Positions 8,676 through 17,405 of a DNA stretch of 64,000 bases are shown here, in pieces. Position numbers and translations under genes: made by a program. A model generated the notes under the pieces. It was given only the letters and a program-made list of their open reading frames with translations, had not been told where the DNA came from and searched no databases. The stretch's first letter is position 1; each line of letters begins with the position of its first letter. The stretch lies in contig NZ_CP151726.1 of the NCBI RefSeq assembly GCF_038443385.1, positions 1,178,001 through 1,242,000 of the forward strand. Direction: 5' to 3'. The stretch is from Stieleria varia (GTDB lineage Bacteria; Planctomycetota; Planctomycetia; Pirellulales; Pirellulaceae).

Positions 8676-8924
8676 ATGAATCTAGGTACTCACATTCGAT
8701 TTTGTCAGTCGTGTCCGACCTGCGGTCGACGTGTTCAGATTCGCGCATCTTTACTTGGGACGCAAGTGGCCTGTCGCCATTGTCATGCGACGTTCACGGC
8801 CAGCGCCTTCGAAGACGAGCCGGGCGCAGTGGACGACGCGAAACGCTTGATGGATCGCGTCGAACAGATGCTTGTGCGTGCAGAGCTGGATGCTCCCATG
8901 ACAAGTGAAACGACATGTGCCTGA
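8676..8924 (+). CDS. Small zinc-ribbon protein
   Basis: An 82-residue protein with a two-knuckle zinc ribbon, CPTCGRR and CRHCHATF, spaced by about 17 residues, followed by an acidic helical tail (DDAKRLMDRVEQMLVRAEL). GGAG six bases before the ATG at 8676 supports this start over the GTG at 8664. Similar short MJ0042/zinc-ribbon-type proteins occur in planctomycetes; function unknown. It is convergent with the TolC-like gene. Confidence 0.65.
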   Translation: MNLGTHIRFCQSCPTCGRRVQIRASLLGTQVACRHCHATFTASAFEDEPGAVDDAKRLMDRVEQMLVRAELDAPMTSETTCA

Positions 8925-9047
8925 GCTGAACGTTCAGGCGACTCAGATCCAGCCGGGCTCAGGGACGCCCCCGACTGGATTCTTTTTTGATGAGATCCTC
9001 TTCTTTGTCCCTGTGATCACGTTCTGTCGCGTTCACATCTCACGTGT

Positions 9048-11888
9048 TCACATCTGTTGGGTTGTCTCCAGAGGTGCCTCTGAGTCGATCAAGTCACCCA
9101 GGGTCGGTGCCGGCGCGATGATGACCTCTTGTTCGTCGATCATGGACATGGGCATGTAGGACGGCTCCTGCGGAGGCGTTCTCAAGCGGATACCACAGTT
9201 CGTGCATTCGCCCTCCAGCATCGCTGAAGCGTCGGTTGTTCCTGGCAACCCGATCAGCATCTCTGCGGAAATCGGACCTGGGTCGATCCACATGCCTTCT
9301 GGAGTCAGTTGCATGGTGCCCAAGTCAAAGTCCAGACCACGCCGGATCACTTCATAGTTGACGTAAACGTTCAGCAATGCGTTCTGAGCAGTGAGCAAGT
9401 CGTTGAAGGCCGAGATCGTGTCCCGAGCAGCCGTTGGACCACTGTTGAGCCCCCGGGCGTCTCTCAAGATCCGAATGTCTTCGTTGAGTTCGATCTGCAT
9501 TGCGGCAATCCGGACGCTTTCGCGTTGCAACTCAAACGTCAACTGGTTGGACTGCAGTTGGCGGATCTGGCCTCGAACGAGTCGCCAAATTCCGTCCTCG
9601 AAAGCATAGTAGCTTCGTCTTGCCTGTTCGAACTCAATCAGCGACTGACGGTAGGTGTTACGTTCCTGCAGTCGTGTGATGGGAGCATCCCACTGCAGCC
9701 CGACACGCAGCGAAGCGGTATCTCCACGCAGTGCGAACGGGTTGTTGCCGTCGTTCGAGATGCCTCCGTCAAAGGTGAGGTCGAGTGAACTCTCCAAATT
9801 GTCCGCGTTGAATTCAATCAGACGCCACGCGTCCACCAGTGAGGCTCGGGCGTTGGCCCAATCGCGTCGGTGGGTGCGTGCAATCTCAAAGGCAGCATGG
9901 GGAACAAGATCGACTTCTGGCAAGACAACACTTTCGGTCCGAGCGCGTGCTTGGATCAACTGCATTGCCAAGACATCGTCGGCCAAATCCGACAGCAGAT
10001 CTTGGGAGGCGAGAACCAGTTTCTCTCTGACGGCTTTGGCGGTATCTGCCTCTGTTGCATCCCCGGCGCCTTCTTTGGCAAAGGTTTCCAGGTTCTCACG
10101 TAGTTCTGCCAGTCGCTCGGTATGTTGCTCGAGTCGTTTCAGAAGCGCATCGAAGTCGGCTCGCAACTCTGGTTGTAGTTCGTCAAGTTCGCTGATGTCG
10201 AACACTGACTCGTCCACCTCGGTCAGATTCAACAACGTGCACTTGTTTTCTTTTTCGAGTGCATACAGTTTCCGCAGTCTCTTGTTGCGAGCCTTGCGTT
10301 CGGGGATCGATTCGCTGAGCTTCTCGATATCCGAGTCGATTTTAGGCGCGTCGACTTCGGTCAGCTTGGTCAAGAATTCCCGCAGCGGGTTGATGGTCTT
10401 CTGCAGGTCGCCAACGGCTTGAGCTACATTCTCATTCCATTTCAAAGTCGATTCGGGGAGTCCGGTGTCTGGATCGATGATCGCCTCACCTTCCTCCAAC
10501 AACCTGACATTGTAGGCACCCACCTCGGTTCGCACGCGAATCAGCTCTTCGCGACGAGTTCGAAGTTCACGATCGATCAACTCAAAGCGATTGAGCATCG
10601 GGTCATCGATTTCGACACACAAGTACGGCGGCAGTCCGAGGTCCCCGAGAAAGGCATCCAGTGACGCTTGGAAACCGGTTTGACGAGCGACCAAAGCGTT
10701 CTGCTGACCCAACAGAGCCGATCTCGCCTGGGCAACTTGCAATCGCTGACGAACGATCGCCTCAGGATCCTCGGGGATCGTGGTGAGCAACTCGATGAGA
10801 GTGCTCTCCAGGACCAGCAAGTTTTCACTCAGTCGAGCGATGTTTTCTTCCAGGTTGCGAATTTGCAGTTGATCCTGTTGCAGACCCAGGAATCCGCCCG
10901 CGTCGGGCACGCCGCCGCCGGTGCCGAATCCACCACCGCCGCCGCCACCGCCGCCGCCCAGACCTGCGAATCCGCCACCGAGTCCCGTGAATCCTCCGAG
11001 TCCCACTCCGAACACGCCACCGCTACGCTGGACCGTGCTCTCAATGCCACGGCCAATGGTGATGTTCAGATAAAAGCTCCGACGATAACGTTCGAATGCA
11101 CGAACATTGGCCAGCAGCCGGCGTTCAGAAAGCGTCAGACGTTCCATCACTCGATCGCGTCCGGCGCCTCGCAGCAATGGTTGGATCAGCGAAAAGTCAA
11201 GTATCGTGGTCGCGCTCTGCGTGTTGGGACCACTGAGTTGCCAAGTGATTTGGTTTGCCAATCCGACGACGAGATCCGCCCCGGTTCCAAAGAAACGTTG
11301 CATCCTGAGATTGTTGTTACCCAGGGAAACGCTTGAATCACCGTTGCCGCGTACGGTTCCCGAGGCACCAAGCCCGCCAAAGAACTGTGTATCGAACTGG
11401 AATCGTTCGCTACTGACGTCCAATGCGGCCAAGTACAACTGCTCCAATTGACGCTGGTAATCGGGCGAGTGCAGCAGCGCCAGTTGGACCGCCGTATCGG
11501 CGTCCAGGACCAAGATCCCCTCGTCATTGAGCGGCAGATGCTCCCACCATCCGGGATTCTCCACCGCGTTGGTGACGCCGGCGGCTTCCCACATCGGATA
11601 GCCTCGACGGCCGTCCACGCATTGCATGTATCGGTGGGAAGCAGGATCGTCCACCGGCATCGGCTGAAAATCCAAGTCGAACGGATTGAACATCCGGCTT
11701 CGCTGATCAATGTCGATCCGCAACGCCGTATTGGGTGAACGTGCGATGTGGTTGCCCTTTTCCTCGATCAGCAGGTGAGCCTCCTGGTCGGCCTGCAACC
11801 GGTAATGCTGACGGTGACACCCACTGAGGCTGAAAAGAGCGATACCGAGGACCAAGGGCCAAAATGCGTAGTGCAACGTTGTCTTCAC
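9048..11888 (-). CDS. Long TolC-family outer-membrane efflux lipoprotein
   Basis: A 946-residue lipoprotein: the GTG start at 11888 gives a short signal peptide ending in the lipobox LFSLSGC. The outer-membrane efflux (OEP) pattern is seen twice, around LDADTAVQLALLHSPDYQRQLEQLYLAALD near the N terminus and in the C-terminal half (FEIARTHRRDWANARASLVDA; QLTFELQRESVRIAAMQIE). TolC proteins are usually 450-500 residues; here two insertions lengthen it, a glycine-rich run at about residues 290-330 and a charged coiled-coil section (about 500-660). It probably forms the outer channel of an export system, though no inner-membrane or adaptor partner is next to it. An upstream TTG at 12005 would lengthen the N terminus but spoil the signal peptide. 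Confidence 0.78.
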   Translation of the reverse strand: MKTTLHYAFWPLVLGIALFSLSGCHRQHYRLQADQEAHLLIEEKGNHIARSPNTALRIDIDQRSRMFNPFDLDFQPMPVDDPASHRYMQCVDGRRGYPMWEAAGVTNAVENPGWWEHLPLNDEGILVLDADTAVQLALLHSPDYQRQLEQLYLAALDVSSERFQFDTQFFGGLGASGTVRGNGDSSVSLGNNNLRMQRFFGTGADLVVGLANQITWQLSGPNTQSATTILDFSLIQPLLRGAGRDRVMERLTLSERRLLANVRAFERYRRSFYLNITIGRGIESTVQRSGGVFGVGLGGFTGLGGGFAGLGGGGGGGGGGFGTGGGVPDAGGFLGLQQDQLQIRNLEENIARLSENLLVLESTLIELLTTIPEDPEAIVRQRLQVAQARSALLGQQNALVARQTGFQASLDAFLGDLGLPPYLCVEIDDPMLNRFELIDRELRTRREELIRVRTEVGAYNVRLLEEGEAIIDPDTGLPESTLKWNENVAQAVGDLQKTINPLREFLTKLTEVDAPKIDSDIEKLSESIPERKARNKRLRKLYALEKENKCTLLNLTEVDESVFDISELDELQPELRADFDALLKRLEQHTERLAELRENLETFAKEGAGDATEADTAKAVREKLVLASQDLLSDLADDVLAMQLIQARARTESVVLPEVDLVPHAAFEIARTHRRDWANARASLVDAWRLIEFNADNLESSLDLTFDGGISNDGNNPFALRGDTASLRVGLQWDAPITRLQERNTYRQSLIEFEQARRSYYAFEDGIWRLVRGQIRQLQSNQLTFELQRESVRIAAMQIELNEDIRILRDARGLNSGPTAARDTISAFNDLLTAQNALLNVYVNYEVIRRGLDFDLGTMQLTPEGMWIDPGPISAEMLIGLPGTTDASAMLEGECTNCGIRLRTPPQEPSYMPMSMIDEQEVIIAPAPTLGDLIDSEAPLETTQQM

Positions 11889-12168
11889 TTTGATCCGCCA
11901 AACCGAGGGATTTGATAGCAAGCTCACAATCGCGATAATGCGAACGCGTTGGGACGCTGTTTTCTCCGTTCGGTGATGATCCGGTGCCAACTTCACCGAT
12001 AACAACGATGGCAGCCGCCGAAAGAGGGCCGTTCAGACCTGTTTTGCCGGATGTGCGGCTTATTCGGTCGGGCGAAAAAGGTTCGACGGACTAGGTCAAC
12101 AAGGCCACACGGGGGGGTGCTGCCAAGATCAAAGATGCGTGCAGAGTGTGCCGATTGCACAGAAATGC

Positions 12169-12197
12169 TTGACGGTCCAAACCACCCAACTTACTAT
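12169..12197 (+). promoter_or_regulatory. Sigma-70-type promoter
   Basis: TTGACG (12169-12174), a 17-base spacer and TACTAT (12192-12197), 126 bases before the ATG of the following gene. It lies in the roughly 430-base divergent spacer between the TolC-like gene and that gene; the remainder of the spacer shows no gene. Confidence 0.6.
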
Positions 12198-12322
12198 CCA
12201 GTGAAACGTTTCGTCTCGTCTACTGCATTCATTTCGTCCGTGACTGGCTCTTTGCAGCCATTCTCATTGACGCCGGCATCGGACGCATCCCTTTCCAGCG
12301 CGCGTCGTAACCTCGAGCGATC

Positions 12323-13759
12323 ATGAAGTTTGTCATACTCGGTCTGCTGATCGTTCTCTTCATCGGCTTCTGCGTGGCTGTTTGGAAAGCCGCTCAGAAT
12401 TGGCGTTGGTACCACATCACCGCAGCCGTGATCACGATGATCCTTTCGATCGTCTTTCTGTTCCCCACGGCGAACGTCCTGAAGTCACGTCAGGCGTGGC
12501 ACAAGATCAAGGAAGAGTTGGAGGAGCGATTGGAGAAAGCTGAGCAGGAGACGCACCTGATCAGATATGGCGATCTGAGCGATCCGACAGCCGCCGTCGG
12601 ATTGAGCGATCTAACGCTTGAGTTGAGCAAGATCGGTATCGAGGCAGGACGGAGATGGCGAAACCTGCGTATGCGCAGTGGCGATGCCAACACGGTTTCC
12701 TTGACCAAGCCGGTTCTTCAACAGCCGGTTGATCCCGCGCTGGCAGCTGCAGCTGATCCAGCGGCTCCCGCTGCTGCTGATCCGGCTGCCGGTCCCATGG
12801 TTCCCGTTGGGCTGATCGTTTATGGATTCGCCGAAGGCCCATTCCCCAATGTGGATCGTCCGATACCGGTGAAGTACTTGGGTGAGTTCAAGGTCACCGC
12901 GAGCGACCCCAACTCGGTCACGCTGACACCGACCAGTGCACTGGAACAAACCCAAGTCGCCGCGATCACGGGTGGACAAGCCGTCTCGTGGTCGTTGTAT
13001 GAAATGTTGCCCTTGGATGGTCACGATCCATTCATCGTCGATGCGAGCAAGCCCACCGACGACAACATTTTGGGCCGCGTGGACGAAGCACTCGTCAACG
13101 CACTGCTGCGAAACGCTCGACCGGATACGCTTCAGGCCTACCTGAACGATGGCAAGAAGGGCAAATCGAGTAAGACCGAAAACAACTGGGTCAAGATCGA
13201 ATTCATCAAGAAACACCAGATTGATGTCGACAGCCCGGAGCAGCGAGGCGCGTTGGACGGAGGCTTCTTTGACAACAACGGACGTTCGGTTGACAGTCGT
13301 TTGCAAAGAGACGATGACGGCATGGTCCGATTCGCTGTCGGTGATATCTTGGTCGTTTCCGAGGAAACCGCCAAGCAACTCGTCGACGTCGAAGGCGTCG
13401 CCCGTCTGTTGGACAACTACTATTTGCGGAGACTAAACGATTACCGTTTTGTTCTGCGTCGTCTGCGTGTACGAATCAGCGAGTTGGCGATTCGTCGTCA
13501 GGAACTGGAGTACGAGCAAGAGGTCCTGCAGGCTGCTGACAACGCGAACGGCAAGATGCTGGAACTGGGGCAAACGGAAAAGGTCATGTTGGAACAGGAC
13601 CTGACTCAAACACGCGTGGAAGCCAAAGCGATCGGCGACTATCACGACGCCCTCGTCGAGGATCTGCGTCAAGCCCGTGAAACGCTGACTCGTCTCTACA
13701 AGAGCAACATCATGCTCGAGCAGCAATTGGACCAGCTCAACGGAACGGTGGCCCGCTGA
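12323..13759 (+). CDS. Two-helix membrane coiled-coil protein, unknown function
   Basis: A 478-residue protein I do not recognise beyond similarity in style to planctomycete-specific proteins. Two N-terminal membrane helices (about residues 2-22 and 31-52) are followed by a coiled coil (IKEELEERLEKAEQET), an Ala/Pro-rich linker (about 135-160), a mixed globular region, and a long C-terminal coiled coil (about 370-475). It is transcribed divergently from the TolC-like lipoprotein and has a good promoter in the spacer. A periplasmic or envelope-spanning structural role is possible, but it is not established. Confidence 0.7.
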   Translation: MKFVILGLLIVLFIGFCVAVWKAAQNWRWYHITAAVITMILSIVFLFPTANVLKSRQAWHKIKEELEERLEKAEQETHLIRYGDLSDPTAAVGLSDLTLELSKIGIEAGRRWRNLRMRSGDANTVSLTKPVLQQPVDPALAAAADPAAPAAADPAAGPMVPVGLIVYGFAEGPFPNVDRPIPVKYLGEFKVTASDPNSVTLTPTSALEQTQVAAITGGQAVSWSLYEMLPLDGHDPFIVDASKPTDDNILGRVDEALVNALLRNARPDTLQAYLNDGKKGKSSKTENNWVKIEFIKKHQIDVDSPEQRGALDGGFFDNNGRSVDSRLQRDDDGMVRFAVGDILVVSEETAKQLVDVEGVARLLDNYYLRRLNDYRFVLRRLRVRISELAIRRQELEYEQEVLQAADNANGKMLELGQTEKVMLEQDLTQTRVEAKAIGDYHDALVEDLRQARETLTRLYKSNIMLEQQLDQLNGTVAR

Positions 13760-13765
13760 GGCGGT

Positions 13766-13822
13766 AGTGGGATTCGCCAGAATTCCGTTCGGACAGTCGC
13801 TCGATTTTCCAAATCGATATTG
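13766..13822. repeat. Dispersed intergenic repeat fragment
   Basis: Contains GTGGGATTCGCCAGAATT (also seen as ATGGGATTCGCCAGAATC near 56972) and CAGTCGCTCGATTTTCC with the following bases to 13822, which match spacer sequence at 20728-20757 and, more loosely, 47143-47173. It is non-coding. Confidence 0.55.
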
Positions 13823-14118
13823 TAGATCCAAGCGTTTCAAAAACTCAACAGCTCCCCATGGGCGACTCGGCCACCTCTCGAGTCTGGAAACGATTTCTTA
13901 AGGCCCAGTCGGCGATTCGAACCGCACTGGCAGCGATTTGTCCGCCGCCAAGGCAAGCCACTGCCTGCGGCGACCGGCTTGCTGCCCTGGCAACCATCGC
14001 CCATCTCAAAGAAGCCTTCAAAGCGTCGACGCTCAACCTGATCGCGGCCTACCAAACCCATACACAAAGCTTCTTCTAAGTCGCGACGTCGCATCTCTCT
14101 GGTATTGGTCAGCGACCG

Positions 14119-14586
14119 GCCAAAAGCACGCTTCACATCAACGGTGCGACCATCGATCTGATCGCTTTCATCGATGATGCCAGCCGCGTGCTCTGTCACG
14201 GCGAATTCTTCTTCGAGGAAAACGTCGACTCGATGGTCCGCGCTATCCGCAGTGCGTTTTACAAACGCGGACTTCCCCAGCAGTTGCTCGTCGACAACGG
14301 ATCGATCTACTGTTGCCAGGAGATCACGTTGATCTGTGCCCGGGTGGGATGCATCTTGCGACACACGGCGGTTCGAGACGCGGCGGCCAAGGGAAAGATC
14401 GAACGCTTCTTTCGCCGAGTCCGCGATCAGTTCTTGATCGACCTGCGTGGCCGAAAGATCGTGCTGCGTCACGAATGTCATCGCGATGGCGACGTGATCG
14501 TCTACGAAGGTGGCCGCCGGATCGGTAAGGCCCGCCTGCTGGACGCCGTGGCCAACGGCATGATGCGCCGGAAAGAAACCTCGTGA
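14119..14586 (+). pseudogene. DDE integrase/transposase remnant with internal deletion
   Basis: The frame read from about 14119 gives the rve-type catalytic core: AFIDDASRVL, then LLVDNGSIYCCQEITLICA and AAAKGKIERFFRRVRDQFL, containing the expected DDE residues. This matches the IS481-like/Mu-type integrases often paired with an ExeA-like ATPase. Immediately after the core the frame jumps to what looks like the C-terminal end of such proteins (DGDVIVYEGGRRIGKARLL), so an internal piece is missing, as is the N-terminal half. No partner ATPase is present. The 13823-14118 stretch upstream holds no clear gene. Confidence 0.72.
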
Positions 14587-14596
14587 GCCTCAGGCG

Positions 14597-14628
14597 CTAG
14601 CCGTGGGCCCCGAACCACAATCCGCACC
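14597..14628 (+). repeat. Left 32-bp perfect direct repeat
   Basis: Begins CTAGCCGTGGGCCCCGAACC and is identical to 14774-14805. Together the two copies flank the long hairpin at 14687-14760. Confidence 0.8.
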
Positions 14629-14686
14629 TCGATGCCTCGTGGCCTCAGACGCTAGGCGTGGATTGGCACGAAGACAGTCTGCGCAT

Positions 14687-14760
14687 ATCAGCCGCCACGC
14701 GATAGCGTCCGGTTCTCACGCCTGTCATCGGGAACCGGACGCTATCGCGTGCCGGCTGAT
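14687..14760. repeat. Long perfect-stem hairpin (29-bp arms)
   Basis: Arms 14687-14715 and 14732-14760 are inverted repeats with one mismatch in 29 bases, the inner 20 bases being perfect (core GATAGCGTCCGGTTC / GAACCGGACGCTATC), around a 16-base loop. It has no T-run and looks like a dispersed palindromic element rather than a terminator. Confidence 0.8.
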
Positions 14761-14773
14761 GAATCATCCGCGC

Positions 14774-14805
14774 CTAGCCGTGGGCCCCGAACCACAATCC
14801 GCACC
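14774..14805 (+). repeat. Right 32-bp perfect direct repeat
   Basis: Identical to 14597-14628. The flanks (GCGCCTAGCC versus GGCGCTAGCC) differ by one inserted base. Confidence 0.8.
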
Positions 14806-14814
14806 ACTCGTCCA

Positions 14815-14847
14815 CCCTTCTCCCCCAGCTTTTCTGGGGGAGAAGGG
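14815..14847. repeat. Hairpin with 14-bp perfect arms
   Basis: CCCTTCTCCCCCAG (14815-14828) and CTGGGGGAGAAGGG (14834-14847) with a 5-base loop. Non-coding; the region from 14848 to 15062 shows no gene. Confidence 0.7.
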
Positions 14848-15062
14848 CTGGGGATGAGGGGGCTGAGCGCTGAAACGTTGCTTCACCCAACACGCATCCA
14901 TCCCAAGCGACTTCGAGCACGAAAAGCCAACTACCAACTTCACTCCTCCCATTTCCAACATCCACCCATGATCAGATCCTACTTTCTCTGATTCGAAGCT
15001 CCTTCCGTCGAGCTTGTCTCGGCGGAGGAAACAACTGACGGCTACTTGCCCAGGCCAACAAA

Positions 15063-15290
15063 ATTTCCCCACCGCCCGCGAATCGCCTTGGGCGATTCGC
15101 GGGCGGTGGGGAAGTGAATGCGATTGTGTTACCGGGTAGCTGCCAGTTGTTGCTCCGAACCGGGGCAAGCCCGTCGGAAGCAAAGAATCCATCTTGCGTC
15201 GACCGTGAATGCCGCCAGCCGCAACCTTTTGCAGCCCGGCTTTCGACAGCCAAGCGTCCCCGTAACTACCCCCGTCCCATTTTCTCGTCC
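15063..15290. repeat. 228-bp dispersed repeat, copy 1
   Basis: Matches 20460-20686 over its whole length with roughly 94 percent identity judged by eye. It opens with a palindrome of two perfect 23-base arms (15065-15087 and 15091-15113, core CCCGCGAATCGCC) around a 3-base loop. It ends at TTTCTCGTCC exactly where the CHC2 zinc-finger fragment begins. Confidence 0.88.
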
Positions 15291-15535
15291 AAGCGGACGG
15301 ATACTTTCGTTTTCAGTGTCCCCGTTGCGGCGAAGTACGTGCGACGGTGAATCCGAAAAACAACATGGCACATTGCTTCTGTTGCGGGGAGAACACCAAC
15401 AACATCGACTTGATGATGCACTACGGGCACGACTTCTTGCCGGCGGTGAAAATCCTGGAAGGTTGGCTGGAGCAATACCGAAGCGACCTCGGCCAACCCG
15501 CCCCGTCGCAGCAGGCCTCATCGCAATCTTCGTGA
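15291..15535 (+). pseudogene. CHC2 zinc-finger protein, 5'-truncated
   Basis: The open frame continues in from the repeat and has no start of its own before GTG 15347. It reads YFRFQCPRCGEVRATV, NPKNNMAHCFCCGENTNN and IDLMMHYGHDFLPAVKILEG: four zinc-ligand cysteines in two CxxC knuckles followed by the helix seen in primase-type CHC2 zinc fingers. Small CHC2 proteins of this kind recur in planctomycete accessory regions. The N-terminal part is replaced by the 228-bp repeat. A good terminator follows, as expected for the 3' end of a once-functional gene. Confidence 0.7.
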
Positions 15536-15590
15536 GCTAAACCTGTTGCCACCGCATCGTGCCGGTATCATCGGAAACAAGCAGATCGCA

Positions 15591-15624
15591 ATGCGACCGT
15601 TCCATCAGGACGGTCGCATTTTTC
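15591..15624 (+). terminator. Rho-independent terminator
   Basis: Perfect 10-base arms ATGCGACCGT / ACGGTCGCAT (15591-15600, 15610-15619), a 9-base loop and TTTTTC. It follows the CHC2 fragment. Confidence 0.8.
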
Positions 15625-15846
15625 ATGCGCTGTCGAGTCGATCCGGCCCCAGCGATCGCAGAAAGAGACCGTGAACAATGAGTCACTTCTGGTCAATAAA
15701 ACCATCCGATCTCAATTCGGCCAAGAACATCCCAAGAGAATCGATTGAGAAAACGCCGTCGAGAAGTCTCTCCAATCTTCGCAACAATTCGGCCACGCAC
15801 CCCTCAAGAGAACCAAAAATCCACCCAGTCTCAATTCGGCCAAAAA

Positions 15847-16029
15847 TGCGACATCAAAAAGGCCGGTAACATATACTTTCTTCCTCCATACTCGCCAGAG
15901 CTGAATCTAATCGAGATTGTCTGGAAGAAGATCACGCATCAATGGCTACCATTGCAAGCTTATAAATCCGCGCAGAGTCTGTGGGATGAACTCGGAGCAG
16001 TCTTAGCAGAGATCGGCAAAAAACTATAA
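15847..16029 (+). pseudogene. IS630-family transposase, C-terminal remnant
   Basis: The last 60 codons read NIYFLPPYSPELNLIEIVWKK followed by a C-terminal tail, the highly conserved DDE_3 end of IS630 transposases, including the third catalytic acid (Glu in NLIE). Upstream, between 15660 and 15846, the sequence is scrambled, with the motif CTCAATTCGGCCAA occurring twice and similar bits between, and no transposase frame. The element is therefore dead. Confidence 0.75.
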
Positions 16030-16118
16030 GTCAACTTTGATCCACTATGATTTATGATTCATGCATAAAACTTACGTGCAGGTGCTTTATCGTCCGAAGC
16101 CGCCTATGTCCGTTGCAG

Positions 16119-16886
16119 CTATTCTACTTTTAGTCGATCCGAATATGGCCTGTTTCCCCATCCAGAATCTTTGAAGTACTCTTCTCCATAGCCCATTTCT
16201 GCGAGCTTTTGTATCATTCGATCTGGCTTCGGCTCACCTTCAATATCCGAGTAACTTCTTCGACTAAGTGAATCCAGAAAATCGGCAGTGTCGTGCTTGG
16301 CGGTCGGCGAGGCTTTGTGATCAAGAAGGCACACAACTTGATCCCCGTTTGCGTTGAAACTTGCTTCCCTAAGTGGCGTTTGCCCAATTGAATCAGATGG
16401 TAAATCTGGGTCGGCGCCAGACTTCAATAGTATCTCAAGGCAATCCAGTCTTTCATTTATAATTGCAAAGTGAAGCGGTGTTCCCAAAGCCGATCCGCCT
16501 CCCTTGCTCTTTAAGTTGACATCGATATCGCCTTTGACAAGTTGACTCAGCCACCAAGAATCAGGAGCACCAGACGCATTGTGAACTATCGCAAGTCCAT
16601 TTTTGTCGAAAACGTCCACTGCCGCGTTGATCTCCAGCAGCTTCTTAAACGACTCTTTCTGCTTACACTTGAATGCGTACTGTAAGAGCGATTCCTTTGA
16701 AATCGGCTTTTGAAGCCTTAAGTTTCCCCCTCCCTCGCCGAATTCTTCAATGGCACTCACGTCCCCTTCGCTAATCGACTTCCAAATGCTGTTAGAGAAA
16801 CTGCTGTTCATGCCATTGTTGTAGCTACATCCAACAGTTGCCAACAAGATTACGGGAAGCAAGACAAATTTGTTTCTCATGCTCAT
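16119..16886 (-). CDS. Ankyrin-repeat lipoprotein, candidate immunity protein
   Basis: A 255-residue protein with a lipoprotein signal (VLLPVILLATVGCS, Cys20) and about four ankyrin repeats, clearest at TPLHFAIINERLDCLEILLKSGADPDL and TPLREASFNANGDQVVCLLDHKASP. It sits on the same strand, 42 bases downstream of the lipase end of the broken Rhs gene. Ankyrin-type proteins are a known class of immunity proteins for polymorphic toxins, and a lipoprotein would fit a lipase acting in the periplasm or membrane. The immunity role is inferred from position. The base composition is more AT-rich than in the neighbouring core genes. Confidence 0.7.
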   Translation of the reverse strand: MSMRNKFVLLPVILLATVGCSYNNGMNSSFSNSIWKSISEGDVSAIEEFGEGGGNLRLQKPISKESLLQYAFKCKQKESFKKLLEINAAVDVFDKNGLAIVHNASGAPDSWWLSQLVKGDIDVNLKSKGGGSALGTPLHFAIINERLDCLEILLKSGADPDLPSDSIGQTPLREASFNANGDQVVCLLDHKASPTAKHDTADFLDSLSRRSYSDIEGEPKPDRMIQKLAEMGYGEEYFKDSGWGNRPYSDRLKVE

Positions 16887-16928
16887 GGCACATGTTCTTG
16901 GATAAAAAGGACGGAATACGAAAGCTGG

Positions 16929-17405
16929 TCAAATCTGATTTAGTCCGTCGAATAACACGTCACTCGTATGGCGAATGAACGTATTTCCCTCTCCGGGTAG
17001 GTAGTAAGACGTACCATTGCTGTCAGGCATGACGTAACCGACGATCGATCCTGAATCCTGGAATGTCGACAGGAATTCATCTTGGACTCTAAATGCATTG
17101 ACTCGCTGGTCGATACCGGCAAGCGTTGCGTTGTATGGTGCCAGTGTCAATCGGTTTACACCTGCCGCGTTGTAGGTCGTCGCTTTGGTATTGTGCACAG
17201 CAGCAGCTGCGACTGCGAGCCCACCACCCAATGAGTGCCCGACAAATCGAACGTTGTTCGCACCAAATTGATTCACGATTTTTTCACCGTCGGCAATCGC
17301 GTGCTTATAGTCCGTCCCTCCGCCAAATACTCCCTGGAAAATGTCCGTGATTAAATCTGGGAAATCATTCGTTCCAGCGTAGGCAGCGACCCAGGGCGAT
17401 TGCAC
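16929..17405 (-). pseudogene. Rhs toxin, C-terminal class 3 lipase half (3' part of interrupted gene)
   Basis: Encodes YAGTNDFPDLITDIFQG, DYKHAIADGEKIV and the nucleophile motif FVGHSLGGGLAV of class 3/DUF2974-type lipases. The part up to 17391 is the toxin gene; bases 17392-17405 belong to the IS. Removing the IS and one copy of its 10-bp target repeat joins this frame exactly to the Rhs part at 18641, giving VVAAYAGTNDF, so both halves belong to one former gene. Without the IS it would be an Rhs protein with a lipase effector tip. Confidence 0.85.
17382..17391 (+). repeat. ISAs1 target-site duplication, left
   Basis: GGCAGCGACC directly abuts the IS end at 17392 and is repeated at 18641-18650 directly after the other IS end. 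Confidence 0.9.

Noticed and set aside
13837..14481. Open frame of 214 codons opposite the transposase remnant
   Set aside because: The + strand carries the DDE motifs; the minus-strand frame has no recognisable feature.
15129..15521. Short open frames through the 228-bp repeat copies
   Set aside because: They read the palindromic repeat in several frames on both strands and are not conserved between the two copies.
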